From positions 1 through 58,509 of the forward strand of contig JAUIGU010000025.1 of the NCBI GenBank assembly GCA_030432595.1: 58,509 nt of DNA, in the 5' to 3' direction. This DNA is from Phycisphaerae bacterium (GTDB lineage: Bacteria > Planctomycetota > Phycisphaerae > Phycisphaerales > Phycisphaeraceae). Within the stretch, counting starts at the first letter, position 1. Every line of letters begins with the position of its first letter. The position numbers and the translations under genes were made by a program. Shown here in pieces: positions 24,945-31,930 of this stretch. The notes beneath the pieces were generated by a model, which did not search any database, had not been told where the DNA came from, and worked only from the letters and a program-made list of their open reading frames with translations.

Positions 24945-25976
24945 TCACTCGACCGCCACGACGTAGCGCTCCAACGTCTCCCCGATCACCGCTTTCATCT
25001 CCGCATCGTCCGCAAACTCACCGCGTGCCGCGCGATCACCAAGCGCGAACATCGCCCGCCACATCGGCCGGCCGTCCACTTCGTCCCGGATCGATAACCC
25101 GCCGACCAGCACGCGCGCGTCCCACCAACTCCGCACCGCCGACCAGAACGCCGACCGCGGCGCCCAGTACGCGCGGACGTCTTCCAGCACCTCCGCCTGC
25201 GCGACGAGGTCCGGTTCGAAGCTGGCCATCTCCGACCGCACGCCGCCCGCCAGCGTCTCGCCGTCGGTGATCGAACTCCACGCCTGGTTCTTCACGGGCC
25301 CGACGCGCAGCGTGGTCATCCCCGTCCAGCCGCCGGCCTCTCGCACCTCGGCTTCGCTGGGCGAGGTCGGCGGGAACACGGACCGCCCCAGCGGGCGAAA
25401 CACTGAAGAAAACCCTTCCCGCTCGCTGTGTTGCCACCGGCCCCACACGTCGTAGACCGGCCGGCCGTCGGGCTCCGACACCCGCACCCGCCACGCGCCC
25501 GGCTCACCGGCGTCCACCTTCCAGACCCAGCGGCCGCCCGCGGTGGCGTCCGGTTCGTAGACCAGCCCGCCGCCGGCGTGGGGCGTCCATGTGTAGGTCG
25601 CCATCCGCGCCACCGCCGGCGGATCGCCGACCAGCAAAAACTGCTCCAGCACGATCGCGTCATCGTCGCCGCCGGACGCCAGCAGCCACGCCTCCCGCGT
25701 CTCGACCTGGCGATTCGTGCCGCCGACCACCGCTTCGGGAAGCGTCGGGCCGGCCGACGTGGTCCCCGGCGTCACCATCCGCAGGTACGACGCGTTGAAC
25801 ACCCCCGCCATGTTCCGGATCACGCGCCGGTCCAACGCGAGTTGTTGCGGGTCGGCGCCTTGTCCAACCCCCGCCGGGCCGTTCGGCACTTCGACACCCG
25901 GATCGGCCACCGGCACCGTCGCGCATCCGACCAAGAAGGACACACACACCACGAAGCACGTCACCAAGTCACGCAT
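24945..25976 (-). CDS. Lipoprotein of unknown function
   Basis: 343 residues. The first 20 form a lipoprotein signal (VCVSFLVGCAT) with Cys at about 18. A helical segment ALDRRVIRNMAGVFNASYLR follows, then a beta-rich body with many Trp (TREAWLLASGG, TYTWTPHAGGG, RWVWKVDAGEPGAWRVRV, VYDVWGRWQHSER). A possible relation to CpeT/CpcT-like domains is only a guess. The C-terminus is a helical region ending MKAVIGETLERYVVAVE. Expected location is the periplasm, attached to a membrane. The upstream spacer carries a GC-rich repeat. Confidence 0.65.
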   Translation of the reverse strand: MRDLVTCFVVCVSFLVGCATVPVADPGVEVPNGPAGVGQGADPQQLALDRRVIRNMAGVFNASYLRMVTPGTTSAGPTLPEAVVGGTNRQVETREAWLLASGGDDDAIVLEQFLLVGDPPAVARMATYTWTPHAGGGLVYEPDATAGGRWVWKVDAGEPGAWRVRVSEPDGRPVYDVWGRWQHSEREGFSSVFRPLGRSVFPPTSPSEAEVREAGGWTGMTTLRVGPVKNQAWSSITDGETLAGGVRSEMASFEPDLVAQAEVLEDVRAYWAPRSAFWSAVRSWWDARVLVGGLSIRDEVDGRPMWRAMFALGDRAARGEFADDAEMKAVIGETLERYVVAVE

Positions 25977-26025
25977 CGCCCCAGCCTACCGCCGCCCTCT
26001 CGCGATGACACGCCCGCCTGTACTC

Positions 26026-26057
26026 CCCTCCTGTCGGGAGGGGCCGGGGGAGGGTGC
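26026..26057. repeat. GC-rich palindromic repeat, intergenic copy (copy 2)
   Basis: Contains the 22-base core at 26036-26057 identical to the one inside ubiE and one base different from the one inside the trmH-like gene; the left side CCCCTCCTGTCGGGAGGGG folds back. It lies in the spacer between ubiE and the lipoprotein gene. Confidence 0.75.
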
Positions 26058-26083
26058 TTGACAAACTCCACGCACCGAGCATC

Positions 26084-27046
26084 TCAACCCTTCCGCCCCG
26101 CCACCACCGCGACCGTGCCCAGGTTCAGCTTGCGTTGCCCGTAGACCGTCAGCCCGTGCCGTTGCATCAGGCCCGCCACGCCATCGGCATCCATGAACGA
26201 CGCGACGCTCGTCGGCAGATAGTGATACGCGCCGCTGCGGTCCCGGGCGAGCCAGGTCGCGGTCCACGGCATGATCTTTTCGCAGTACAGCCAGTTGCCC
26301 CAGCGCACCAACCGGTTTTTCGGCTTGCTGAACTCGAGCACGACCACGCGCCCACCGGGCCGGAGGACGCGGACGAACTCGGCCATCGTGACATCGACAT
26401 CCGCGACGTTGCGCAGGCCGAAAGCGATGCTGACGACGTCAAACGAAGCATCCGCAAACGGCAACGCCATCGCGTCGGCGTTGACGTACGCGCTGCCTCC
26501 CTCGCCGGGGGAGGTGGCCGGCGCAGCCGGTCGGAGGGGGTGCTCGGCTCTTGGAACTTGCACTTTGTCTGGCTGCTGCTCGCAATCATTCCGAGCACCC
26601 TCCCCCGGCCCCTCCCGGAGGGAGGGGAGTGAAACGCGTCGCAATTTTTGTTGGGCGAGCGGCAGCATCTCAAACGTAAAGTCCACGCCGACCACTTGGT
26701 TTTTCGCCGGCGGCCAGCCCCCCATCGCGTCGTCGCCCGTGAACAACCCCGCTTCCATCGCCAACGTCAGATCACCCGTCCCGCACGCCACATCCAGGAC
26801 GCGGTCCTCGGGGTTCAGCTGCGCTGCCTGCACCGCAACCCGCCGCCAGCGCTGGTCCTGCCCGAAGCTGTGCAGGCGGTTGTTGAGGTCGTACTTGCCC
26901 GCGATCGCGGCGAACATGTCGCGGACGCGTTTGGCTTTGTCCGCGCGTTCGTGCGGGTTGTCGCGCAGGTCTTCGGCGCTCCACGCGGGGGTGGAGTGGG
27001 CGTCAGGTCTCGGGGTTCGGGTCTCGGGCGGAAGCGCGTCGGGCAC
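26084..27046 (-). CDS. ubiE: UbiE/MenG methyltransferase with in-frame repeat insertion
   Basis: 320 residues, about 60-70 longer than usual. The SAM-binding motif is VLDVACGTGDLTLAM (83-97), the acidic loop VVGVDFTFEMLPLAQQKL (118-135), then ADAMALPFADASFDVVSIAF (190-209) and FGLRNVADVDVTMAEFVRVL. Residues about 138-185, between the acidic loop and the next motif, are encoded by a GC-rich palindrome (26497-26632) and replace the usual few residues. The N-terminal ETRTPRPDA comes from a heptad-repeat arm (27001-27030). The enzyme methylates demethylmenaquinone (or ubiquinone precursor) in quinone synthesis. Whether the insertion is tolerated as a surface loop is an inference, but the frame and all motifs are intact. 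Confidence 0.88.
   Translation of the reverse strand: MPDALPPETRTPRPDAHSTPAWSAEDLRDNPHERADKAKRVRDMFAAIAGKYDLNNRLHSFGQDQRWRRVAVQAAQLNPEDRVLDVACGTGDLTLAMEAGLFTGDDAMGGWPPAKNQVVGVDFTFEMLPLAQQKLRRVSLPSLREGPGEGARNDCEQQPDKVQVPRAEHPLRPAAPATSPGEGGSAYVNADAMALPFADASFDVVSIAFGLRNVADVDVTMAEFVRVLRPGGRVVVLEFSKPKNRLVRWGNWLYCEKIMPWTATWLARDRSGAYHYLPTSVASFMDADGVAGLMQRHGLTVYGQRKLNLGTVAVVAGRKG
26497..26632. repeat. GC-rich palindromic composite inside ubiE (copy 3)
   Basis: Left part 26497-26552 and right part 26590-26632 form an imperfect inverted repeat (GGAGGGGGTGCTCGG against CCGAGCACCCTCCCCC), with the 22-base core at 26595-26616 in the orientation opposite to the other two copies. It adds about 48 codons to ubiE without a stop. 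Confidence 0.8.
27001..27030. repeat. Single heptad-repeat arm at the 5' end of ubiE
   Basis: Degenerate 7-base tandem words (GGTCTCG, GGGTTCG, GGTCTCG) within the first codons of ubiE. No opposite arm was found. It resembles one arm of the GGGGNNN elements at 47.2, 52.1 and 55.6 kb. Confidence 0.55.
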
Positions 27047-27139
27047 GCGAACAGAGTACCGGGCTGATCAAGCCGGCGGCCACCGGAAATCTATTTCACT
27101 CACCGATTCGCCGTGAGACGCCATCGTTGTATTGCATTG

Positions 27140-27433
27140 CTACGGCAACCATCCGTCAAGAGCGTGAAGCCCGGCATTCTTTTCCTTTTCTCCGAACGGG
27201 TGCGGTTCGGTGACCACGCGATTGGGGGCCGGGATCCGGACGCGTTTTGAACCGACGTTGAAGTGGATGCGGAAATAGTCGTAAGCGTCGTCGCGGCCGA
27301 GATAGTGAACCATCCCCAAGGTGTCGCCCTGCGCGGTTCGAGCGAAGTCTCGGAGTTCGCCTTCACTCACGGTCGCAACACAACCACTCATCACGGTCAA
27401 CATCAACAGACTGAAGATGATCCGCTGCGTCAC
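27140..27433 (-). CDS. Small lipoprotein of unknown function
   Basis: 97 residues. A signal with lipobox (LLMLTVMSGCVAT) is followed by a small domain with a helix (EGELRDFARTAQGDTL) and strands (GMVHYLGRDDAYDYFRIHF, GSKRVRIPAPNRV). The stop of the M48 protease gene overlaps its ATG by 4 bases (ATGA), so the two are translationally coupled and may work together at the membrane. I do not recognise the family. Codon use is less GC-biased than that of its neighbours. Confidence 0.65.
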   Translation of the reverse strand: MTQRIIFSLLMLTVMSGCVATVSEGELRDFARTAQGDTLGMVHYLGRDDAYDYFRIHFNVGSKRVRIPAPNRVVTEPHPFGEKEKNAGLHALDGWLP

Positions 27434-28464
27434 GAAGCGTCGGTTTCCTGCTCGTGCTTGTGCCCGTGCATGAAGTGCCGCAGATACGCCTCCAGCAGCG
27501 CCGCCTTCTCCTGTGCCGACGGGTCGTGGCGGGGCGGCGGGAGGTTCTTGAGGCGGTCGAGCACGCGGGTCTGGAAGCGCTGCGGGTTGAACGCGTACGC
27601 CCCGGGCTGGTCGGCCGAGGGGTATTGGTCGGCGATGATCGCCTTGAGGTCGTCGATGCGGTCCTGCGGCAGCGGGTGGGTCGAGAGCATGCGTTCGATG
27701 CCGCTCGCGCCGCGCCCGCCGGACGCCTCCTTGAGGATCTCCATGACCTGCACCTGCCCGTTGGGGTTGTAGCCCAGGCGGGTCATGTAGCGCACGCCGA
27801 GCATGTCGGCCTCGGTCTCGTTGCCGCGCGAGAAGCTCAGTAGGTACACCGACCCGCCCACCGCCGTCCCGGCGCCGAGCACCTTGAGCCAGTCCTCGTC
27901 CGTCGCGGCGCCGGCGCCCAGCAGCACCGCGCCGCCGATCTGCACCGCCTGGGCCTGGCTCATCCGCCGGCCGACGTGCAGCGACGTGACGTGCCCGATC
28001 TCGTGCCCGAGCACGCCGGCGAGCTGCGCCTCGTTGGTCATGCGTTCCATGAGCCCGCGCGACATGAACACCTTGCCGCCCGGCAGCGCGAACGCGTTGA
28101 TCTGCGCCGAGTCCAGGACGTGGAACTCCCAGGGCAGGTCCGGCCGCTCCGACACCGCCGCGAGGTTGTTGCCCAGCTCACGGACGTAGCTGAGGATCTG
28201 CGGGTCGGGGACCTCGCCGCCGTTGTCGTTGATGAACTGCGGCTGGGCCTGTTCGCCGATCTCGATCTCGCGTTCTTCGCTGAGGGTGTTGAAGACCCGC
28301 TTGCCCGTGGCCGGGTTGGTCACGCAGCCGGTCGCGGGCAGCAGGAGCAAACACGCGGTCAGCACGACGGCCAGACGGTCGCGCACCTTGCCAATGCCGA
28401 CATGTGCCGTCGCGAAGCGTTGTGGGTGGTGCGGGTTGTGCGGGGGCCGATGGGTTGGAATCAT
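27430..28464 (-). CDS. M48-family zinc metalloprotease, lipoprotein (paralogue 2)
   Basis: 344 residues from ATG 28464, which has GGAG 8 bases upstream; the frame is open to 28503. A signal ends in a lipobox (LLLLPATGCVT). GHEIGHVTSLHVGRRMSQ (about residue 150) is the zinc site, with the third ligand in FSRGNETEADMLGVRYM. FALPGGKVFMSRGLMERM and LSTHPLPQDRIDDLKA match BepA/LoiP-type proteases and the paralogue at 8985-9854. It should degrade or help assemble misfolded outer-membrane proteins. It lacks the TPR domain of BepA. Confidence 0.92.
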   Translation of the reverse strand: MIPTHRPPHNPHHPQRFATAHVGIGKVRDRLAVVLTACLLLLPATGCVTNPATGKRVFNTLSEEREIEIGEQAQPQFINDNGGEVPDPQILSYVRELGNNLAAVSERPDLPWEFHVLDSAQINAFALPGGKVFMSRGLMERMTNEAQLAGVLGHEIGHVTSLHVGRRMSQAQAVQIGGAVLLGAGAATDEDWLKVLGAGTAVGGSVYLLSFSRGNETEADMLGVRYMTRLGYNPNGQVQVMEILKEASGGRGASGIERMLSTHPLPQDRIDDLKAIIADQYPSADQPGAYAFNPQRFQTRVLDRLKNLPPPRHDPSAQEKAALLEAYLRHFMHGHKHEQETDAS

Positions 28465-28845
28465 TTTGATCGCTCCGTCTTGCCGGGTCCGGATAACCGG
28501 CAAACCAGCATACGGCCCCGGGGTTCTACGTCACGTCGAGTGGCCCGGTGCGGTCGAATAATCGTTTGATTCGGCCCGCGTCGGCGGCGCGCGAGGCGGC
28601 CGCCGTGGGTCTGCCCGCGTTATGGGGGCCCGCCGGGGCCGATAAGACCCGCCGACCCGCCGCGCCCACGAGGATTCCCCGCCCTACGCCCGCATAATCC
28701 GCCGACCGTCAACGCCCGCGCCCCGCCGACGCCCGACCGACGATGAGAACACTCCCAGGGGCCGTGACGTGAGCGGCCCGATTCAGCCCCGCCGGACTTG
28801 ACGTTCCACGTCGGCCGGCCTCGCTCGATGCGGAGATTTCTTTCA
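28465..28845. other. 381-base intergenic region, divergent promoters expected
   Basis: This lies between the divergent M48 and B12-binding-like genes, so it should hold promoters for both. It is very GC-rich with a short inverted pair (TTGCCGG / CCGGCAA near 28480-28506). I found no convincing -35/-10 pair, no riboswitch and no ORF. Confidence 0.5.
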
Positions 28846-29568
28846 ATGGCAAGCCGTCAAAACGCACTCCTGGAGCGGTTCTACACCGCCCTGATCTCCG
28901 GCGACCGCGCCGGCGCTCGGGACGTCATGGACACCGTCTTCACCCACGACGCCGAGGCGGAGAAGGTCGCCGCCCACCTGATCTGGCCGATCCTCGACCA
29001 GGTCCAGAAGGCGTACCGCAACGACCAGCTCTCCAACCTGTCATACCACTACGCCACTCGGATGCTGCGCTCCATCACGGACCAGCTCCAGATCCGCTAC
29101 GAACAGAAGGCCCGTCGCGGCCAGACCGTGCTGCTCGTCTGCGGCGCGGAAGAGTCCGAAGAGCTGGCCGGCCAGCTCGCCGCCGACCTGCTCGAGGCCG
29201 ACGGGTACGACATCTACTTCACCGGCGGCGGCATCGCGAACGACGAGATCGTCGAGCAGCTCGCCGAGCTCAAGGCCCAGCGCCTCGTCGTCTTCGGGGC
29301 CGTGCCCGCGACCGTGCCGCAGACCCGCCAGCTCATCGACCGGCTGCACGACATCGGCGCGTGTGATGACGTGCAGATCGTCGTCGGCGGCGGCGTGTTC
29401 AACCGCGCCGAGGGCCTGGCCGAAGAGATCGGCGCGGACCTGTGGGCGCTGGACCCCATCGAGCTCGTCGAGGTCATGGCCGAGGAACCCAACCGCCGCA
29501 TGACCCCGGACCAGCGCACCGTCGGCCGACGCCGCCGGCAACCCGCGCCGGCCCGCAAGGCGGCGTAA
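28846..29568 (+). CDS. B12-binding-like (cobalamin-type Rossmann) regulatory protein
   Basis: 240 residues from ATG 28846, preceded by GGAGA; the frame is open from 28798. The N-terminal half is a four-helix cap-like domain (LLERFYTALISGDRAGARDV, HDAEAEKVAAHLIWPILDQV) as in MetH/CarH-type proteins. The second half is a Rossmann domain: TVLLVCGAEESEELAGQLAA, ADGYDIYFTGGGIANDEIV, LVVFGAVPA and VGGGVFNRAEGLAEEIGADL. The DxHxxG motif that coordinates cobalamin from below is missing, so base-off His-on binding is unlikely. The C-terminus is a basic tail (RRRRQPAPARKAA). A signal-transducing or DNA-associated role is inferred. Confidence 0.75.
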   Translation: MASRQNALLERFYTALISGDRAGARDVMDTVFTHDAEAEKVAAHLIWPILDQVQKAYRNDQLSNLSYHYATRMLRSITDQLQIRYEQKARRGQTVLLVCGAEESEELAGQLAADLLEADGYDIYFTGGGIANDEIVEQLAELKAQRLVVFGAVPATVPQTRQLIDRLHDIGACDDVQIVVGGGVFNRAEGLAEEIGADLWALDPIELVEVMAEEPNRRMTPDQRTVGRRRRQPAPARKAA

Positions 29569-29601
29569 CCGACACAAGACAACCACCCCCGACAACTCCG
29601 G

Positions 29602-29652
29602 CCGGGTGGCGGCACGCGAGGCTCAATGAGCGGTGCCGTCACCCGGTTTTTT
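29602..29652 (+). terminator. Rho-independent terminator after the B12-binding-like gene
   Basis: Stem CCGGGTG-GC-GGCAC pairs with GTGCC-GT-CACCCGG across a 17-base loop and is followed by six T. It starts 34 bases after the stop codon. Confidence 0.75.
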
Positions 29653-29682
29653 GTTGTGCGTTCTGCCCGACAAACTCCAGCG

Positions 29683-30075
29683 TCAACTCACCCGCAGCCA
29701 CACGTTCCGCGTGCGCGGCCCGTCGAACTCGCACAGGTACACGCCCTGCCAACGGCCCAGCACCAGCTTGTAACGCTGGAACGGGATCGTCACGCTGCTG
29801 CCCATCATCGACGCCTTCACGTGCGCCGCACTGTTGCCCTCGGCGTGCCGGAAAAACGGCTGCTCCCACGGCACCATCTCGTCCAACTGCTTGAGCATGT
29901 CGTGCTTCACGTCCGGGTCGGCGTTCTCGTTGATCGTGATGCCGGCCGTGGTGTGCGGGACGTACACCGTGACAATCCCGCGGTCGGCGTCGGCGTCTTT
30001 GACCATGGCCATCACGTGCTCGGTGATCTCGACGAAGGCGTCACGGCTGGGGGTTTCGATCGTGATTTCGCGCAT
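29683..30075 (-). CDS. YjbQ family protein (UPF0047, secondary thiamine-phosphate synthase)
   Basis: About 130 residues, the standard length; ATG 30075 has AAGGGG 8 bases upstream, and ATG 30081 is an alternative. The motifs are VTVYVPHTTAGITINENAD, FRHAEGNSAAHVKASMMGSS and LGRWQGVYLCEFDGPRTRNV, containing the conserved His and Asn/Asp residues of UPF0047. YjbQ of E. coli has weak thiamine-phosphate synthase activity, and its physiological role is not settled. It is divergent from the transhydrogenase operon. Confidence 0.93.
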   Translation of the reverse strand: MREITIETPSRDAFVEITEHVMAMVKDADADRGIVTVYVPHTTAGITINENADPDVKHDMLKQLDEMVPWEQPFFRHAEGNSAAHVKASMMGSSVTIPFQRYKLVLGRWQGVYLCEFDGPRTRNVWLRVS

Positions 30076-30204
30076 GCGCATGGCCCCTTGAGTCGGCGGG
30101 AGATTGAAACAGAAGAGGGAACAGACAATCGTTAGAGTAGAGCGCCCGGCGTCGATCAACAGGCCGGGCGCTTCGCTGACGAAAGATTCACATCGGAGCC
30201 CGCC

Positions 30205-31401
30205 TTGCAGCTGCTCGTCGCACACCCGGCCGACGCCTCCGACCCGCGGGCCCCGCTGACCCCGGCCGTCGCCAAGGTCTGGATCGCCCGGGGCGTGGCC
30301 GTGTCGGTCGAGCGCGGCGTGGGCGAACGTGCCGGATGCTCGGCCGGGGCGTGGGAAATAGCCGGTTGTGACGTCGTGGACCACGGGGACGCGGACGCGT
30401 GGCGCCGTGCCGACCTCGTGCTCTGCGTCGCCGACCCGCCGGGGGCCAGCGTGCGATCCATGAAGCGCGGCGCGGTGTTGGCCGGGATGCTCGGCAGCAC
30501 GGTCCATGGCGACCTCGTGCGTGCCTGCGTCGAAGCCGGCGTGACCGCGCTGGACCTGGCGTTCATCCCGCGCACCAGCCGGGCCCAGGCGATGGACGTT
30601 TTGTCCAGCCAGGCGAACCTGGGCGGGTACAAGGCCGCGCTGCTCGCCGCCGACCACCTGCCCAAGCTCATGCCGATGATGATCACCGCCGCGGGCACGC
30701 TGCGGCCGAGCAAAGTGTTCGTGCTGGGCGCCGGCGTCGCGGGGTTGCAGGCCATCGCGACCGCCAAACGGCTTGGCGCACAGGTCGAGGCGTTTGACGT
30801 TCGCGCCGCGACGAAGGAACAGGTGCAGTCGCTAGGGGCACGCTTCGTCGAACTCGACCTAGGTGACGACGCGTCCACCGCCGGCGGCTACGCAAAGGAA
30901 CTCACCGACGAACAAAAAGCCAAGCAAGCCGAGCTGATGCACAAGCACATGGTCGCCGCCGACGCGGTCATCGCCACCGCCGCCGTGTTCGGCAAAGCCC
31001 CGCCGCTGCTCATCCCGCAGGCCACCGTCGACGCGATGCAACCCGGCAGCGTCATCGTCGATCTCGCGGCGTCGCCCGCGCACGGCCGGGGCAACTGCGA
31101 AGCCACCCGGCCCGGCGAGGTGTTTACGACCGATCAGGGCGTCACCATCGTCGGCACCCTCAACCTGCCCGCGACCTTGCCCGTCCACGCAACGCAGGCC
31201 TTCGCCGGCAACACGGACGCGCTGCTCAAAGAACTCGTCACCCAGGCCGTCGAGGCCAAGGAAGCGAAGGACGACCGACCCGCGGTGGAGGCCGCGCCCG
31301 CGAAGCTCAACCTCGACCTGACCGACGACATCCAGGCCGCCGCTGTGATCGTCCACGACGGCGCGGTCCGCAACGAACTCGTCAAGCAGACCCACGGTTG
31401 A
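30205..31401 (+). CDS. pntAA: NAD(P) transhydrogenase alpha subunit, NAD-binding part
   Basis: 398 residues from TTG 30205, with GGAG 7 bases upstream. This is domain I of proton-translocating transhydrogenase: an alanine-dehydrogenase-like fold with MITAAGTLRPSKVFVLGAGV (glycine-rich NAD site near 175), AFDVRAATKEQVQSLGA, the mobile loop region and TAAVFGKAPPLLIPQATVDA. It binds NADH and passes hydride to domain III in PntB. The three genes pntAA, pntAB and pntB follow in order, as in Rhodospirillum-type three-subunit enzymes. It supplies NADPH at the expense of the proton gradient. Confidence 0.93.
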   Translation: MQLLVAHPADASDPRAPLTPAVAKVWIARGVAVSVERGVGERAGCSAGAWEIAGCDVVDHGDADAWRRADLVLCVADPPGASVRSMKRGAVLAGMLGSTVHGDLVRACVEAGVTALDLAFIPRTSRAQAMDVLSSQANLGGYKAALLAADHLPKLMPMMITAAGTLRPSKVFVLGAGVAGLQAIATAKRLGAQVEAFDVRAATKEQVQSLGARFVELDLGDDASTAGGYAKELTDEQKAKQAELMHKHMVAADAVIATAAVFGKAPPLLIPQATVDAMQPGSVIVDLAASPAHGRGNCEATRPGEVFTTDQGVTIVGTLNLPATLPVHATQAFAGNTDALLKELVTQAVEAKEAKDDRPAVEAAPAKLNLDLTDDIQAAAVIVHDGAVRNELVKQTHG

Positions 31402-31415
31402 GCATGTAATCCGAC

Positions 31416-31454
31416 TTCAATCTCAAATCTGCAATCCGCAATCTGAAATCTCCC
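31416..31454. repeat. Single-armed heptad repeat before pntAB
   Basis: Five degenerate 7-base words of the form CAATCTC, AAATCTG, CAATCCG fill the 54-base spacer between pntAA and pntAB and end one base before the pntAB ATG. No opposite arm was seen. Confidence 0.65.
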
Positions 31455-31455
31455 C

Positions 31456-31743
31456 ATGGACCCCTTCATCACCGCCCTCGTCGTCTTCGTCCTCGCCGTG
31501 TTCATCGGCTTCGAGGTCATCACCAAAGTCCCGTCCACCCTGCACACGCCGCTCATGTCCGGCAGCAACGCCATCTCGGGCATCACGCTCGTCGGCGCGC
31601 TGCTTTGCAGCTTCGCCGACTCGTTTTTTTACGTCGGCGTGATCCTCGGCTTCCTCGCCATCGTCGCGGCCACCATCAACGTCGTCGGCGGCTACGTCGT
31701 CACCGACCGCATGCTCAAGATGTTCCTCAAAGACAAGAAATGA
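31456..31743 (+). CDS. pntAB: NAD(P) transhydrogenase alpha subunit, membrane part
   Basis: 95 residues with three transmembrane helices: ITALVVFVLAVFIGFEVITK, ISGITLVGALLCSFADSFFY and VGVILGFLAIVAATINVVGG, the four-helix class with the first helix partly hydrophobic. TLHTPLMSGSNAISGI is the strongly conserved motif of this subunit. It forms part of the proton channel with PntB. Length and order match the small alpha-2 subunit of three-gene transhydrogenases. Confidence 0.92.
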   Translation: MDPFITALVVFVLAVFIGFEVITKVPSTLHTPLMSGSNAISGITLVGALLCSFADSFFYVGVILGFLAIVAATINVVGGYVVTDRMLKMFLKDKK

Positions 31744-31752
31744 AAACATGGA

Positions 31753-31928
31753 ACCACAGATTTCGCAGATGACGCAGATTCAGACATGAACCGCCAAGAC
31801 GCCAAGGACGCCAAGGCAAACAAAACATGCCTTTTCTTCATTCAGCCTGTCTCGATTCTTGGCGCTCTTGGCGTCTTGGCGGTTGGTCTTAAATGTCTGA
31901 ATCTGCGTCATCTGCGAAATCTGCGGCT
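31753..31928. repeat. Nested inverted-repeat element filling the pntAB-pntB spacer
   Basis: Outer arms 31753-31788 and 31893-31928 use 9-base words CGCAGATNN and match almost perfectly over about 34 bases. Inner arms 31789-31818 and 31855-31886 use a different 9-base word, CGCCAAGNN. Together each side is about 66 bases, giving a potential hairpin that occupies nearly the whole 187-base spacer. The right end runs into the pntB start: GCGGCTAAATGCTC includes the ATG at 31931, and nearly the same bases end the element at 38.7 kb. Confidence 0.9.
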
Positions 31929-31930
31929 AA

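Noticed and set aside
28465-28845. Cobalamin riboswitch before the B12-binding-like gene
   Set aside because: No B12-box-like sequence or recognisable core was found.
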